Of a stretch of 64,000 nt of DNA, positions 46,718-61,134 are shown in pieces (position 1 is the stretch's first letter; every line of letters starts with the position of its first letter). The DNA is taken from the NCBI GenBank assembly GCA_964023205.1, contig OZ026841.1, forward strand, positions 28,038,399 to 28,102,398, given 5' to 3'. This stretch comes from Lutraria lutraria (Eukaryota > Mollusca > Bivalvia > Venerida > Mactridae). Both the position numbers and the translations under genes were made by a program. The notes below the pieces were generated by a model that worked only from the letters and a program-made list of their open reading frames with translations, was not told where the DNA came from and did not search any database.

Positions 46718-49700
46718 ACTGATTCTTCCAAACAAGTTCACACTTTATATACTAAGATTTTAGTTAATCAAGTACCTAATGTCACAGTAATTATCTCACT
46801 TGTCACTTAGTACTCTCTCAATGAACTTATTTTTAACTTAGAACAATTATTCAGTACATAAAACTGCTAAGATTTAAACTTTGAGTGAAAGTAATTAAAT
46901 GCTTGTAGTATAAAATAACGTTATAACTATGAAACTTTCTTCAGAACTGAAGTACAGACTAAAGTGAACAGTGCATTTATATATCTTTCTAGAAGTGTGG
47001 TCAATATCCTGCAATTTCATGTCAATTGATGACTTGAGACACACTTTTCTTAAGTGTCAATTACTTGAAAACAATAGAAAACACTTAAAAATTAAATTGA
47101 AGACAATAATGTCAATTATTTTTAATTGCTCAGACTTTCACACTATAAGTTGAGCAGTCTGGACCAGAGTCTGTCTGCTACAAGCCTATCACCTATCTGT
47201 CTGGGATCTTTTAGGTTAATAGCAATTAAGACTCATTAAGAGACAGGTAGTAAAATTGTAGGGATATTGACTAGACATATTGTCCATGTAATAACAGATA
47301 ACTTAATAGACAGAATTAATTTATGACTGGCATATGTGATTGTAAAGCTATGTTTACAGCTTAAGTAGACTATATATTACTATTCAATACAAATTAATTG
47401 GAATATAATTATTTCAAAACATGGCCTTATTCAAATAATATATCAATTATAATAAATATCTAAATTTCATAGTTTCTGAGAATGTATTGATGAATAAGTA
47501 TGTTGTCTAACTGTAAGCATGACTTTCAATCAACAGGTAACACCACAAGAGGATCTTTGTACTTGATTGTTGTGGGATAAACTATATCACTGAAACTATT
47601 TGGGTCTATGAGCATAATTTATTTAAACAAGTGAGGTATATATTTTATTTATGCAGGAATATATCCATACATTTTGTAAGGAGATACTGTATTATGAATT
47701 AAATGTTCTGTCCTATGTCTTAATAGTTTTTGAGAATTTAATATGATTAATATTTTATATACAGGTATACATTTTACCATATATAGTTAACTTAGTTATG
47801 TCTTAAATGAATAGAACAGAACAGAACATAAACATATGTCTTAAATGGATCTTAAGATTTTCTATGCATAATAGATGCAATACATGTCATAGGCTGATGA
47901 CAGACACATGTGTGATAAATTAGTTTTAAAAAATAACAAGTTGATCAATTATACAATCAAGTGTGAATTAACTGTGCAAGTTTGTATCAAATTATTGACA
48001 GGAAAAGCTATGTGCGAACAATTTTAACCATGGGATTTGAAAATTGCAATTAATGTAAGAAGTGTACAGTCAGTTGGGTAATTCTAAGCCATGACAAAAG
48101 GAAATAAAACATAACCCAAAATATAAAGCAGCTTAGATTTACAAAAAATGTCACAATTTAATGTTGTTTTAGTTATCTTAATTCTTAAAGAATAATGTAA
48201 AAAATCAATAACAAAGTATGATAAATTCCCATCATAAAGTTGAAGAAGTTGGACAAACCATGATATTCAAGATTTCTTCAAAATAAGTGAATTATTTAAT
48301 TCTAGCCTTTGTTACTTGGTGACAAGTTGTAAAAATTCATCCATTATTGATTAACATTTTTGGGGTATAAAAAAGGAAATGTGAGCCCTTAATTCAATGA
48401 AAATCACAACAACAAGGGGCTTTATTTGCAAATTGGATCCAATCTTTTTATCAAGGGCATGACATCCTTGGACTTGTTCATACACAGCGTGGAGAAAATT
48501 GACAAACCATTGAAGGAAGTATTTAATTTCTCATGACAACTTGAAAAATAAAGTGTTCGAATAAGACCATAAAGTGACCACTGGACAATTAAAGCTCACA
48601 CCTGCTGGTCACTAGTCTAATAGGGAACTATCTCAGAAAAAAACACCCTAAAACTATCAGCCATCACATGATACCATCTTTATGATCCAGAAAGACCCTT
48701 AGACCACATTTCACAGATGGAACAAAAGTGGACAGGAAGAGGACCTGTGAGGGTAAAAGGGCCATCACTGTATGGATTGAATGTGTTTTTCATATCTTTC
48801 GATCTTAACTGTCAGTTTGATAGAGATAATTGTTTAACAGCACAAAGATGATCAGGGATAAGAGGACAAACTGTCCAGTCAATACAAACAAAAAGTTTCA
48901 ATATGTTGAAAGGAATCAGTCTTTATCTCAACACTTAATCAAAATGTTATCTTGTAAAATACTGAGGATGAATATAATTCATGTGATTCATTCTGATCAC
49001 ATTTCTATCAAATTTTACAAGTTTCTGTGGCTTTTTTAGCAATGAACAGAATCAATTAAAAGATACAAAATTATTCAATGAAATCTAGATTCAATACATT
49101 GCTACTTTCTGCATCATACCATTCAGAACACCACACTATTAACAACAACAAAAAGAAATTAAATAATTTTCTTACAATAACTTTAAGGTGTTAGAAAACA
49201 TACCTTGGCTATAATTAGCTATGTTTACATTCCAATCCAAAAAATATTATGTCAATGACTTTAACAGTTGCTTTAACGCCAACAGTGTTCGAAAGAAATG
49301 CTTAAAGACAGGATTAAGCATGATCCCATCTAGTGGTGATATCATTAAACCATCAATAAGGATGCACCCTGGAACAATTCAAAGGTCTGATACCTTAAGC
49401 TGTGGAAGCTATTGTTGCAGTAATTGGAATCTATTACATCCAACCAAGACTTTGACGGCTTATTGTCATGTAGGATTTCCTTATCAATTAATACCCTATC
49501 TATTTTCTACTGAGCAGCTAGGGACCAGTAGGTATCTAAGCAGGGGGGACATTAAAGTTACAATGGATATTAGTGTCATGTTTTATTATTAGAAAGTTTG
49601 TAAATTTCATCATTGTAGTGTCTGATTGCCATACTAATTACCATAATATGTCAGTTTAGACTACAATAGTAACTAATTTATTTATTTCTTAACTCGACAT

Positions 49701-52700
49701 TGTTAATACATACTTTTCAATTACTTCAGGAACAAGGAGAAATCTTGAATATTAAATCGAATTTCATGCTAATAAAATCAATAAAATCTTCAAAAAGATT
49801 GTTTTCAAAAACAAAACCATAATGTATTTGATTTGCTTGAAGCAAGAACATTTGAGCGTGAAGCGAAATTTCAACACAAAGACACTATAATGTAACATCA
49901 GTCAATTAACAATAACATCCACTATTTTTCCACACATTACATTAAATATTCATACAAAAATATTAATTAATGTGGAAATGTTGCAGCTGTCCACAAAGCA
50001 ATGGGTATGGACTTAGCCAAGACTAGAAGCAATACAGATGTGAAAGAATTTGAATGACCAGTATTAATTTTGTCACACAAAGCTCTACCACTTAACCCGT
50101 GTGCAGCGTTCGTCAATTCATCAACATGATACAATTAAATCCCAGATTATGACGGGTCCATTACCCACTGTGCCGACAGTGTTATAAAACTGAGTTAAAT
50201 AAGTTGACCTCTGCTATAAGTTTGTTTCAGGAAAATCAACTCTTGACCCGGTATGAATAAAAGCCATGCTGCAAACAGATTAACTAAATTAGCTTCTAAA
50301 GTCTGCTTTATTCAAAAAGGATTTTACGTCCTTAAATAGGGGATAGCACAAAGGGCCAACACACAGATTTGGACTATTCCATAAACCGAAAATATCAATC
50401 ACGAAATAGTATTAAACAAATCAAAATGGAAAATCTTCCCATTAATTTTGTGCCCACAGCCATTTACCATGAAGCATGTGATTAATTCTCCATATAAAAT
50501 ATAAATTTGCCATTTTTATGAAATTTAACAGTCCCAACATAGGACATTTTTGGGGATCTGGACTTCTCAAATCTAATCTATCAGTATCAAATTCATGGTA
50601 GAATTTCTATGTATTATTTAGCAACATATTCCAGGGTAATGATTAGTTCTTCACCTTTGTACAGCACAGAAGGCAAGCTATAATTTAAACCATAATGAGC
50701 ATAACGTTAACTGATTCACTGAATTTTCATAGCAAATTATTCAAACATTTCAAAAGAATTTTGGTTTTGGATGCAAACCATTAGAACAAGAATTCAGGAG
50801 ACAGACAAAGAGATTGTACCAAAGAATAAGTTAAACTGCAAGTATTACAATACCGATTTATAACGCAGAATCAATTGACAAAATGCAAATCTATATAAGT
50901 TAATACTATATGTTCTCTAAGCTTTCTAAAAGAGCTGAGCCAAACTACCAGGAAACTGCTACGATTCATTAACATTGACTTGTGACTGCACTAATTATTT
51001 TTCAATTAAATATTATAGCCAGTAAAATAACAAGCCAGGCACAACTATTAGTATTTACTAATTAGATCAGAATATTTCAATCAAGTTTAGAAATCCCCAT
51101 CTCCTGATATCAAACACTTCCTGTGGAGAACACTTTAATGCTAATAGACGAATCCTCTGGAGGCAGTGCAGAAAATGGGAGCTCACATACAGATCAAAGG
51201 AACACCAATATTTATTTTTAATTTCCTGCAAAAATTTAACTGTCGCACCAATTTTCATGGTCTCTTATCTGAGACCTCGAATCTGACAGAACTTTAGACA
51301 TTTAATACTTTTTAACATCACATTGAAATTACATCTGACATGGTCAGTATCTTGACTGTCTTCATTCACCAGGTAAAATCAATTGTATGAAAAAGTATCA
51401 TGGGAAGTCAAACATGTGTAAGGCACAATAGTTTGACATATTCTGCTATTTATGAAATAGAAAATCCCAACGCAGGGAAATACGATATCACGGAACACAT
51501 TCATTTAGAATCTAATAACTGGTTTAAACCCTGTAAATCTAATACTTGTATGGATAAGACTTCATCTGCCTTGTATCAAGAACCAATTTATTTTCTTGAG
51601 TAAATTCCAACACAATGAGGGTGCAACACCTCAGTCCAGAATGAATAGTGAAGTGTCTTATATATTGAAGTGTGTACAAATGAATTGAAGTTTTTTTTGA
51701 GAAAACGTAACTTAATTTTAAAGTCACCCAGGTGGATGAAGAATAGAGGGGTTGACACTAAAAGTAAGTTTTGTACAAGACACAATGTACGGCTGCTAAA
51801 TCGGTCATGTCAACAACCACCACTTCACACAGACGTGACATTTCCTTTTAAATTCTATAATCCCAATTTTATTAAAAACATTTCAATTTTCGAAGTTTGA
51901 ATTGGTTTCCATGGATTAGACATTGAAGAGTAAAATATTAAGTACAGCAGTTCTATTGACATTGACAAGCTAGCAACAAAAGTAATAGGATAAAATTTGT
52001 CCATGCACCCACTAGTAAAGCAACATTTGGAATAAAATGTTTTTAGTAAATCTTTGGTTTGATCCACTCTTTCTCGCCACATCTTTATTTTTTCAACATT
52101 CTCTATTTAATTAAATAATGACTACACTAATTATTACATTAAATATATTCGTACTTTATTTGTGTCTCATTAAATATGAACAGAATTAATAATCCAGTTA
52201 ATGTTTAATTGCGAATTTTAATTCAAGTAACTGTGTAAAGCAGAAATATGGTATGAATTATTTTGTTGAAATTGTTACTAATCCATTAAAATACCTCTCA
52301 TCAAGCTGAAACACCCCATACCATACATTTCATCAAATGATTAATAGTTATAATAAATGATCATAAATAAAAGAGAATATGTTAAAATACAAACCAGTAA
52401 TCCAAGTAACAGAGACAGAATTTTCAGCACACCACACAACCATCTTGACAAAGTTTGGTATGTTTTCCAAAAATAGGAAAAATTGTCATTTCAGAATGTC
52501 TTTTTACTTTTAAATGTCTATGTTATTTTGCTTAATGTATTGTCAGATGCAGTTAAAATATCAAGTCAAAAGTGCAAGTACAAAACAATCCACTTAATCT
52601 AATAACACAGTCAATTAATTTTTTTCACACCTCTGGAATTAAATTGTACACAAATTGTCATTAAACTCCAAGAAAGTCAATTCAATTAACACCTGCTGTA

Positions 52701-54787
52701 TATTAGTGCAAAAGTAAGCCAAGAATTTTCACAAGCAAATATTTAACACACTTAAACTCCAGTGACTGTACCCTTCGGATTTGTAATGCTAACTGAAGTG
52801 GAGTGTGGCGGTCTTGTTGATAAATACCACTAGCTTAGCTTGGGGCCCTTATTTTCCAATATCAGTGTAGTGCATTGTAAATATTGGAGTGGATGGTACA
52901 GATAGTGAGCCTGAGGGTACACTGAATCTTGGTAACAGTACAGGTAAGGCATCAAAACTGAAGTTATCATAAAGTTACATCAGAAAAGTGTTTTATTATC
53001 ATAACTGATAGTTTTAAGACTCCCCATATTCTGCCTTAGTGGATACTTAGATAGCAGACATGGGTGAAAAGTTCATTTAACAAAGATATTGAGCCCCTTA
53101 TCAGAGCCCTAATCAGGGGAAGCCAATAGTCGAGTACAATAGGCAATGATCCAGCCAAAGAATAAGAAATCCCTTGTATACAAAACAAATATCCTTAAGG
53201 ACTTCACTGATTTTAAGTACATTCACTAACAAAGGTACAATTATTCTAATACGAAACAGTCAAAGATTTTCAGGTCACATTTTTTTCAATTTTTGTACAA
53301 ACACCGGTAGACCACAGTAGAGTAACAGTTGGACTTTTCAACCTATATGGAGGATTAATGATGAAAGAAAAGGGGTCAATGGTGAAGGGTGACTAAGTAT
53401 AACATTAGTCATAATTATAATTAAGTAAAAATATGAGGATATTAACAGATTAAGTTTTAATTGTGTTTTTTTTTCTCATTTTATTTTGTCAAGCTAAGAA
53501 AAAAATAACAATGCGACCAAAAATATTTTTGTACGTTTGCAAATAATGAATTTATATATCCAGCTTCGTTAACTGGTTTTTGGAAACTGAATTATAGTTA
53601 AGCTTTCCAGAACCGTCACTTGCTCGACTTGCATGAGTTTTGATGTGGACCTAAAATTAAGCCATGCAATTGTCAAACTAGTTCCTGTTCCATGTGGCAG
53701 TGCAAGTCTTTCCACAAGTATTTTCAGTATTTATTATTAGTTGTCCTTATATAATTCATGATTTGATTTACAAGCATAACATTGGCTAGTTGAAGATTTT
53801 TCTAAAAAAAATGATATCAATTCTTTCATACTCTCTGTGCAATGAAAAATGCAATTAAAATAAAATTGATTGACAATTAAAATAGAATTGATTGACTAAA
53901 AGATAGAGAAGAAAAGAAATTATAGAAGAGTTATCAACCATCTGTGCTAGAGTGACCTATCAAAACAATGAAACATTTCAACAGTAATAAAAACAAGTCC
54001 CATTAACATAAAAATGTCATAGTTTTTATATTTTATTGTCTTGACAGGGGTACTGTAACTACTACAAAACTTATCAAACTGTCTTGATTTTATATTTTAT
54101 TGTTTAAATGAACCAATTTGAAGGTAGTCTGCAGGGGTAATTACAGGTAAAGTGTTGTACATTAAGGTAATATTCATGACAAGTTAGTTCAGTATGTCAC
54201 TGAAACAGGCTAGTTGCAATACAACCATTATCTTCCAATTTTTATGATTTCACAACAATTTTTATTACATTCTGTGCAGCAATTTTCTCCCCTCTTCCTG
54301 ACCCTTAAGGGGCCATTATGCCATTTCTTCATCCACATATTGCCACTAAAATAGCACTCAAAGAAGAACATCAAACCATTGGAAGGTAACATTACAAGTC
54401 CATTATGAACACAAATAATTATGTGTGACATGAACTATATAAATCTAATCCCATTAAAATGATATAACCTGGTGCCGGACGAGTTGAAACTACTGACATG
54501 GTTGATTTTAATCATACAACTACTTGAAAGTCAAAGAAATATTTAGAATAATTCAAATCTGAACAAAGAAATCAAAATATGGAGACAGTGTTTTAGAACT
54601 TATTTAGTTTATATTTTATGAAATCAACTGCATAATTCTGAAAGCTATAGGGAATTGGTGTTCAAGAAGGTCAGAGCTTTGACTGGGTCTAAATCAGAGT
54701 GTCTAATACCAAGTTTGTGGTTCTACTAGTTAAACAGGCTGACCAAGACGGTAATTATTGAACTTGTCAACTAGTTAACTGAATAAC

Positions 54788-54871
54788 ATATCGAGGGCTC
54801 AGCGCAAGACTGTCGTAACTTGTTCTTATTTCAATATGAGTTACAAAGCTGTTGCGCTGAACCCTCGATAT
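54788..54871. repeat. 84-bp hairpin (atatcgaggg...ccctcgatat)
   Basis: The left arm atatcgagggctcagcgcaa and right arm ttgcgctgaaccctcgatat pair with one mismatch. After a mismatched stretch, gtaact/agttac extends the stem to ~33 bp around an 18-base loop. The size and stem could suit a pre-miRNA, but a fold-back MITE is more likely. Confidence 0.6.
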
Positions 54872-55612
54872 ATAAATTACTTATAAAACAAATTATAAAA
54901 CAATGATAGGAATTCACTATTTAAACAGTGTCAGCCGGATAAATTTATTTGTTTTTCTTATGAAATTTTTTGAATTTTTAAAATAGTATCAGTCAAAACT
55001 AGAAATCATGTGGTGTTGCATTCTGACATATGTTCACAGAAGAAGTATGCCTGCTCCTACTTACTACCTAGTGTTTGTTTCAGAAAACAATGTAGCAACA
55101 CATAAGGTGAGGACAGCTAAAAATTCACCATGGACATTTTGATAGATTGTACAATAACATTGATGGTTTGAAACCTGACTAAGAAAAAATATGGCCCCTT
55201 CAACCTGGGGCAACTCACATTGGCTGAACCATTCAACGTGATGGACATTTAGACAGCGCATTATATAATCAGTCAGTTAATAATATGTGATATATGTTTT
55301 AATATTTTAGTCACTGTCAGTTTGAAGGGCCAGATAAGTAGGGATGAGCTCAGATAATAATGTGGCTTTTAGGCTATTATATATAACAGATGTGTCAAGA
55401 AACTGGCATTGGTTTTCCCCACCCACACATTCTTAACTTTGAAAATCTGAGATCAATAACAATTGATATAACATCACTAAATCAATATTTTGAGATTTAC
55501 AATAAATTACATCAACTTAGCATTTTTTGACATTAACTATGTCATCTTATTTCTCACAATAATCTTAACACCAGAAACATAATTTAGTAGGAGTATTTAA
55601 CAAAACTGAAGT

Positions 55613-55805
55613 CAGGGCTTCCCTTCTTTATTAGGGGCCGTTAACATGTGTCTTCCCACAGGAAAATTCTTTAAAATCATGCAGTTTTCCCCTATTAAAA
55701 AATCAATTTACACCCATTCTTTTCTTTCCCTCATGCAAAAATTACCTGCTATTTTCCCCCAAATTTAAGGATAAGTCCCAGCCCCTACCTGTAAAAAAAG
55801 CCCTG
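55613..55805. mobile_element. 193-bp MITE-like element with CAGGGCTT ends
   Basis: cagggctt (55613-55620) and aagccctg (55798-55805) are inverted ends around a tttcccc-rich interior. A target duplication is not evident. A weakly similar block, taggggaaattctgg...aggggaaactgacc, lies near 61310. Small inverted ends make this tentative. Confidence 0.4.
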
Positions 55806-58540
55806 AAAGTGTACATTACAGTATCAATGGATGGGTAAAATGGTATTGAGCAAGGTAAGATCGTGTGGTAAGATAATGCTGATCGCAAACAAAGTCCATT
55901 ATTTTCACTTCCTTATCCTGATTGATAAAGTTCTTTGAGTCCTATATCCAATATATACCAATTATTGTACAAATAAAACACATTGTTTTCATTGATTTAA
56001 CCAAGTTTTATCATTTAAGATAGGTTCCCACATCAAACAGATGGACAGTATGATATCATTATCATAATAATGATGAACCATTGTTCTAATTACAATTATC
56101 AACAGATAACTAACAGGTAGTTAATGATTGTATGTTAGATAAATCACACCATTTATTATTCCTCTGATAAGGGCACATATCAATTATCAATGGTATGATT
56201 CAATATAGGGAAGAATTATCAACGAAAATTTCTAAGAATTAACACCATGCTTTTATAATTCTGTCACAGAAAAAAGTTTATTCAGTAACCCTTATAGAAA
56301 ATAGCCACATTTTTTTTACATATTTAACGCCCATTCGACAGCTATGGTAATTTCTGAGCCACCCTAGAGAGGGGAATAAGATACAGGAAAACCGGGCATT
56401 TATAGCCCTACTCTTTTCAAATAGTTTTTTTCTGTGTTTTTTTTTATCGTGCCCTGTTTAAAGCACCAATACACCCTCACCCCTTTTCTCATGATTTTCT
56501 AGACACAGTATGTGACTCGGTAGTCGGAATGGGACTCTGAAAAAAGGCATCACTGAGAAAATTGAACGGCTGAACTGAGAACTTTCATTTAGTAGTCATA
56601 CTGTTCAGAGACACTTTCAAAAACATAACTAAACTTAAAAGGTACCAGACTTTGTTCTATGATTTAATGTTTCAGTAGACAAGAATTCGCTGACTTTTAA
56701 AAAATAACAAAAAGTTGACATGATAAGATTTCACTTTAAAAATAAAATAAAATTAAAAACTAAGACGTCGACATAAAATCAATATTAGTATATATAAGAA
56801 AGGACCTTGTGAAAATTAAAACCAGTAAGGACCACAAAAGGAAGTGAAGTAAAAAGATTAGGGAGTTAAAGATCAACAGATCTTTAAATCAATGACATAA
56901 TGGAGGAAAAAGATAGGATCAAAGAAATAATATAAAATAAGACAGCGACGATGTGACCCATTCTCAGGCTTCAAGGGGACACCCTTAAAAAAGGGGCTAA
57001 TCATTTGTTATCAAGGGAGCTATAACATTGTTTAATATATGTGTAAGCAAAATCATAAAATAGTTAAATTGTTTTTAGATTTAGATGTTATCAAAATGTC
57101 AAATTAAGGGATAAAAGGGCTAAAATTAAGGGTGAAAAGTAGTGGTAGGGTAACACTTGTGTGATGACACTGAAGTTATTCAGTGGCATAATTTTCTGAC
57201 CCACTTTTTAACAAAATACATTTCTGCGTTTAAACTTATCCAATTCTTATGACATGAATTTACATGAAATTTTAAGTAAAATGCAAAATTTTGTAGTTTA
57301 CCTAGATCTAGTAACTTTTAAGAATTATCTGCTTGATTATCAGACCAATTGTAATTAATATTAAGGGATATCTGTACTTTGACTCCATCACTAATTGGAT
57401 ATCAAGTTGATCCATACTGAGTGAGGTTTGTGTGTGCGAGTTTTCTACCAATCTATTGATAGTGGGATTATGTATGGATTCTTGGGAACCACAAGCAGGT
57501 GAAACTACTCAGATAAGGGGCTACACAAGAAGGGGCCACAATGATAAGAATCTATGAAGGACATATGTAGCAGTTATGTAAACATTGAGTGACAGACAGC
57601 TGGTAGCTGGTGGAACCAGTATGGCTGGAATCATGACAGGTTTTGTCATTCCATCCAGATAACCACGGGATAACATACTACTAATCTGACACAAAACCTT
57701 GTTCCTTGCTAATCAAGATCAAGTTATATAACACCATCAGAGAATGACTAGTCCTCATATTTCATGTACAGGGTTAACTAGCATGTGACAAGGTTTGACT
57801 TGTCAGTCTGTTTCTAATCATTTAAGTTCTTAATGATGATCCATTCATGAAAAGGTATCAAACACTTTGTTCATTACAGTCCCCTGTTAAATAGTTAGGG
57901 TATTAAATTTTTTATACTTCATGAACTATTCATGAAGTATGCAAGAACAGTTCAAGAGAAATATATGTTTTCAGGACTTCCATTGGAAGCGACAGACTTC
58001 AGTTTGTAACATATTTTTCAACACCGGTTAATAAAAGCAAATAGCAAAAGTCAACTCCCCTTCCCTGACTCGTTGCAGTCTGAATACAGACAATTACAGA
58101 TACAATTATTTACCCACTACACAAAGATGTATTAATTTCCTAACCAATATAATCAAGTTTACTCTCAATAAAAAGCAATTATTCTGGAGTGGATTTGGAC
58201 CAAATCCTACAAAATAATGAAGTTCACAATGTTGTAACCCCTAAATTGAAATTTCGGTTCACAAATCAATCACTCCAAAAATCAGCTTCAGGCATTTCCA
58301 TTTCACCTACACTTGACATTTATAGACTCCTAGTAAGAGTTTCTTAACTTGACCAATAAATAACAACAGTATTGTTAATGTCAGCTGTTAACCATTTGAG
58401 TTTAATAGTACAATAGGGAACTGGTGTAATAATACATGCAATTATGAAGTTTAATGTCCTAATGACAGCCCTTTACAAGTTTCGAAACCCTATACTTACA
58501 AGCATAGGCAGACAAAATCCCTTCAGCATTTTACAGGTGA

Positions 58541-58933
58541 AGGGGTGTCACGATATATTGCAATACTGAAGCAACGTACGGCAATACGTACCATGCTATA
58601 TGACTATAAAAAAATCAACTTTCATGAATTTTATTTATTGAATACATTGTTCAAATCATTAATGTATTGTAAAAATAAACAGAAGGTAAAAAAATGAAAC
58701 TATAAAAGCATTTTGTTTTGAATAGTACTAATTTTGACTAGATTTATTTTTAATCAAATGTTAATTTTGACACAAAACTGTGGAAACATTTAAAAGATCA
58801 AGCATTTTCTGATATTCACTTGGAAAACGAATAAAATGGAAAAATATCGCTAAAATTGGTAAGTTCATTTCATACTGCGATACAATACAGTTTAGCTCCA
58901 CATTGCGGTGTACGGGTTTATCGTGACACCCCT
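58541..58933. mobile_element. hAT-like MITE with AGGGGTGTCACGA ends
   Basis: aggggtgtcacga (58541-58553) and tcgtgacacccct (58921-58933) are perfect 13-bp inverted repeats bounding 393 bp without ORFs. The interior near the ends (gcaatac...cgatacaatacag) is also loosely inverted. The terminal sequence is of a type common among hAT-derived MITEs in animals. The expected 8-bp target duplication is not preserved well enough to read. Confidence 0.65.
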
Positions 58934-59653
58934 GGAATAGTGACAGATTGAAATAATGACGAAAAAAATGCTTATTGAAGTCCAGATTTCTACAGAGTCA
59001 GACATAAATTCAATGAACGCATAACAACTTACTATAAATTCTGAGGCAAATTCTAAACTCCATGAAAACTAAAATCCGGTAGTTACAGTGTACAATATAA
59101 TAAACATAAATGACTTCCAAATTGTATCTAAACTTGTCTAGATAATTTTTAAATGTATTACTTCAAAACTAATGTCTATCAGCTATACACAGCAACACAA
59201 TTACTTAATCCTTAAGTTTAGAAAGAAACCAACAAACTAGACTCTGTATATATTACAAAACACCATGACAACATATCCATCTTAATTTTAGTAATCCCAA
59301 AACAGGTGATAAAATTTGATAAATTTAAGAGGATTATCATCAGATCAGGCTGATAATCAGTACTGGAAACAAGCTTTCAGGTGATTTCAAACAGGACTCA
59401 AAATTCAACAGTTTTTAAAGGTGTTGTTATAAGTGTTTACCAGAAAAAAATCTTTGAGCAAAATTTCTCAATTAGCTGACACCTGGTTGTAATCAATGTA
59501 TTTGAGTCACCAATCAAAATGTGTGAAATATTGATAAACAACACCTGATTAAAAAAGTCACATGTCATAAAATACATACATTAATATTATGAATGTTCAA
59601 GAAACTTTGTGCATGGTCTGAAATGTGTTAAAAAATAATAAATGATCACTTAC

Positions 59654-59681
59654 GTCTCCTGTTATATACAAAGATCCTCAT
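59654..59681 (-). other. Weak candidate 5' coding exon
   Basis: On the minus strand an ATG (59681) is followed by nine codons and a strong donor (gagac|gtaagt). It ends in phase 1, which would fit ARHGAP19 exon 2. One in three random candidates would fit by chance, and the peptide has no known match. Confidence 0.12.
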
Positions 59682-60910
59682 GATTTGAACACTAGGACAA
59701 CTCTGCACCATAATTTCAACTTATTAAATTCAACAAACAACAAAAACAACACTAAATCCAAAGATAAACTTTCACAAGAATGCAAAAAATGTAACCACAT
59801 ATATAGTACACTGTATGTAGATTTTTTATTTGCTGTACAGTAAACACTTGTGTTATTGTTACAATTTACAATGTTATGTAAATATTAACTTTTTTTCTAT
59901 TCAAACAAATAGCACAGTCTGATAATCCAAGACTCCAAGTAAACACAAGGAAATGTTTTACATCAATAGTGTCATTTCAACCACCAATGGTGTCCACACC
60001 TATGCTGTATGATATTAATTATAAACAATCAGTTTCAAACAATGGAAGAAATGCCAGATACCTATTTCATTATATAAGTAAAATTAGAGCCTTATTGCTA
60101 ACTAGAATCAGATTTAGAACATGTATGAGTGATGATAGCAAAATTAGGGATTTATATAGAAAAAAAGAAGAAAGGAAGTTCGGATCTCAATAATTAAAAT
60201 CCAATTAGCATATTTCAAGAGGATATACAACCACATTACATGGATCCTTTATGACTCCTTTCAATCAAAAGGTATTATTTGAAGAAACCACTAATCAAAA
60301 GAAAGTTTATTTTCTAAAGTATGTCTCCTGTAATAAACAATAAACTAAGCTAGTCTTTTATGACCCCTTTATCTGACTGCACAGGAAAAGGGTCCAACTC
60401 TTACAGAACCTTCAAAAGAATGAATAGGAATTTTTATGACATTGGACTTAGTTGTGATGATCATTTTATTACCAGGGATTAGGATGGTAGTATACACATT
60501 AATGTTTGGCTCCCACACACCAAATTAGATAGAAATACTATAATTGTATTTTTTTTTCAAATGAGTTAAATTTTACCATCTGGATTAAAATATTTCAATA
60601 AAAAAGTCCATTAGTCTTTATAGAGTCCCGTCTTATTCTATTCACTAGCTGACATTTATATCCAGCAATTTTAAAGTCATGAAGTGTGATGGTCAGTATT
60701 TTGTAATTCTAGATAATGGCCTATCTGTCTGACTAGAGAATACTGATGGTATCTGGATTAGATAGGCAATAAAAATGTATCTATTCAAATAAAGTTACAG
60801 CCATTTTTTTCTATCCAGAAGATAGTAATATTAGGAGCTACATTATAATTCATTCAATAAAAAATCAATAAAAGTTAACATTTTTTAACCGAACAGCAGA
60901 GGTACTGAGC

Positions 60911-61134
60911 TTAACTAGTGCTGTCACAAAGTGACAAATACCACCACATGCGGCATAGATCTTGGAGCTATAGGCATGGAAGTTGTTAACGATACATCAT
61001 CTAATGGTGATGAACATTTTGTGTTAAGTTATATCAAAATCCTCCAATGAATGACAATGTTACTGAGCTGACACAATTCGGGACAGACAGACAGACCGAC
61101 AGACAAAGTGACTCTAGTAAAGCCCCCACTTCTT
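60911..61134 (-). repeat. Molluscan 'ggggcata' repeat, minus orientation
   Basis: ttaactagtgctgtcacaaa at 60911 is the inverse of the right end of the 6700-7147 copy. gacagacagaccgacagaca, agtgactctagta and aagcccccactt near 61085-61134 are the inverse of its left end (gggggcata...gagtcactctgtcgg). It is a short, internally shrunken copy of ~224 bp. Confidence 0.6.

Noticed and set aside
49221..49592. A 123-codon open frame on the + strand
   Set aside because: No recognisable domain, no supporting splice sites or promoter, and composition like the surrounding DNA. A transcript would be needed to keep it.
50190..50335. Another copy of the ~180-bp MITE
   Set aside because: A short 'aataaaagccatgctg' block is shared with 18900, but no ends or TA edges could be found, so it is at most a remnant.
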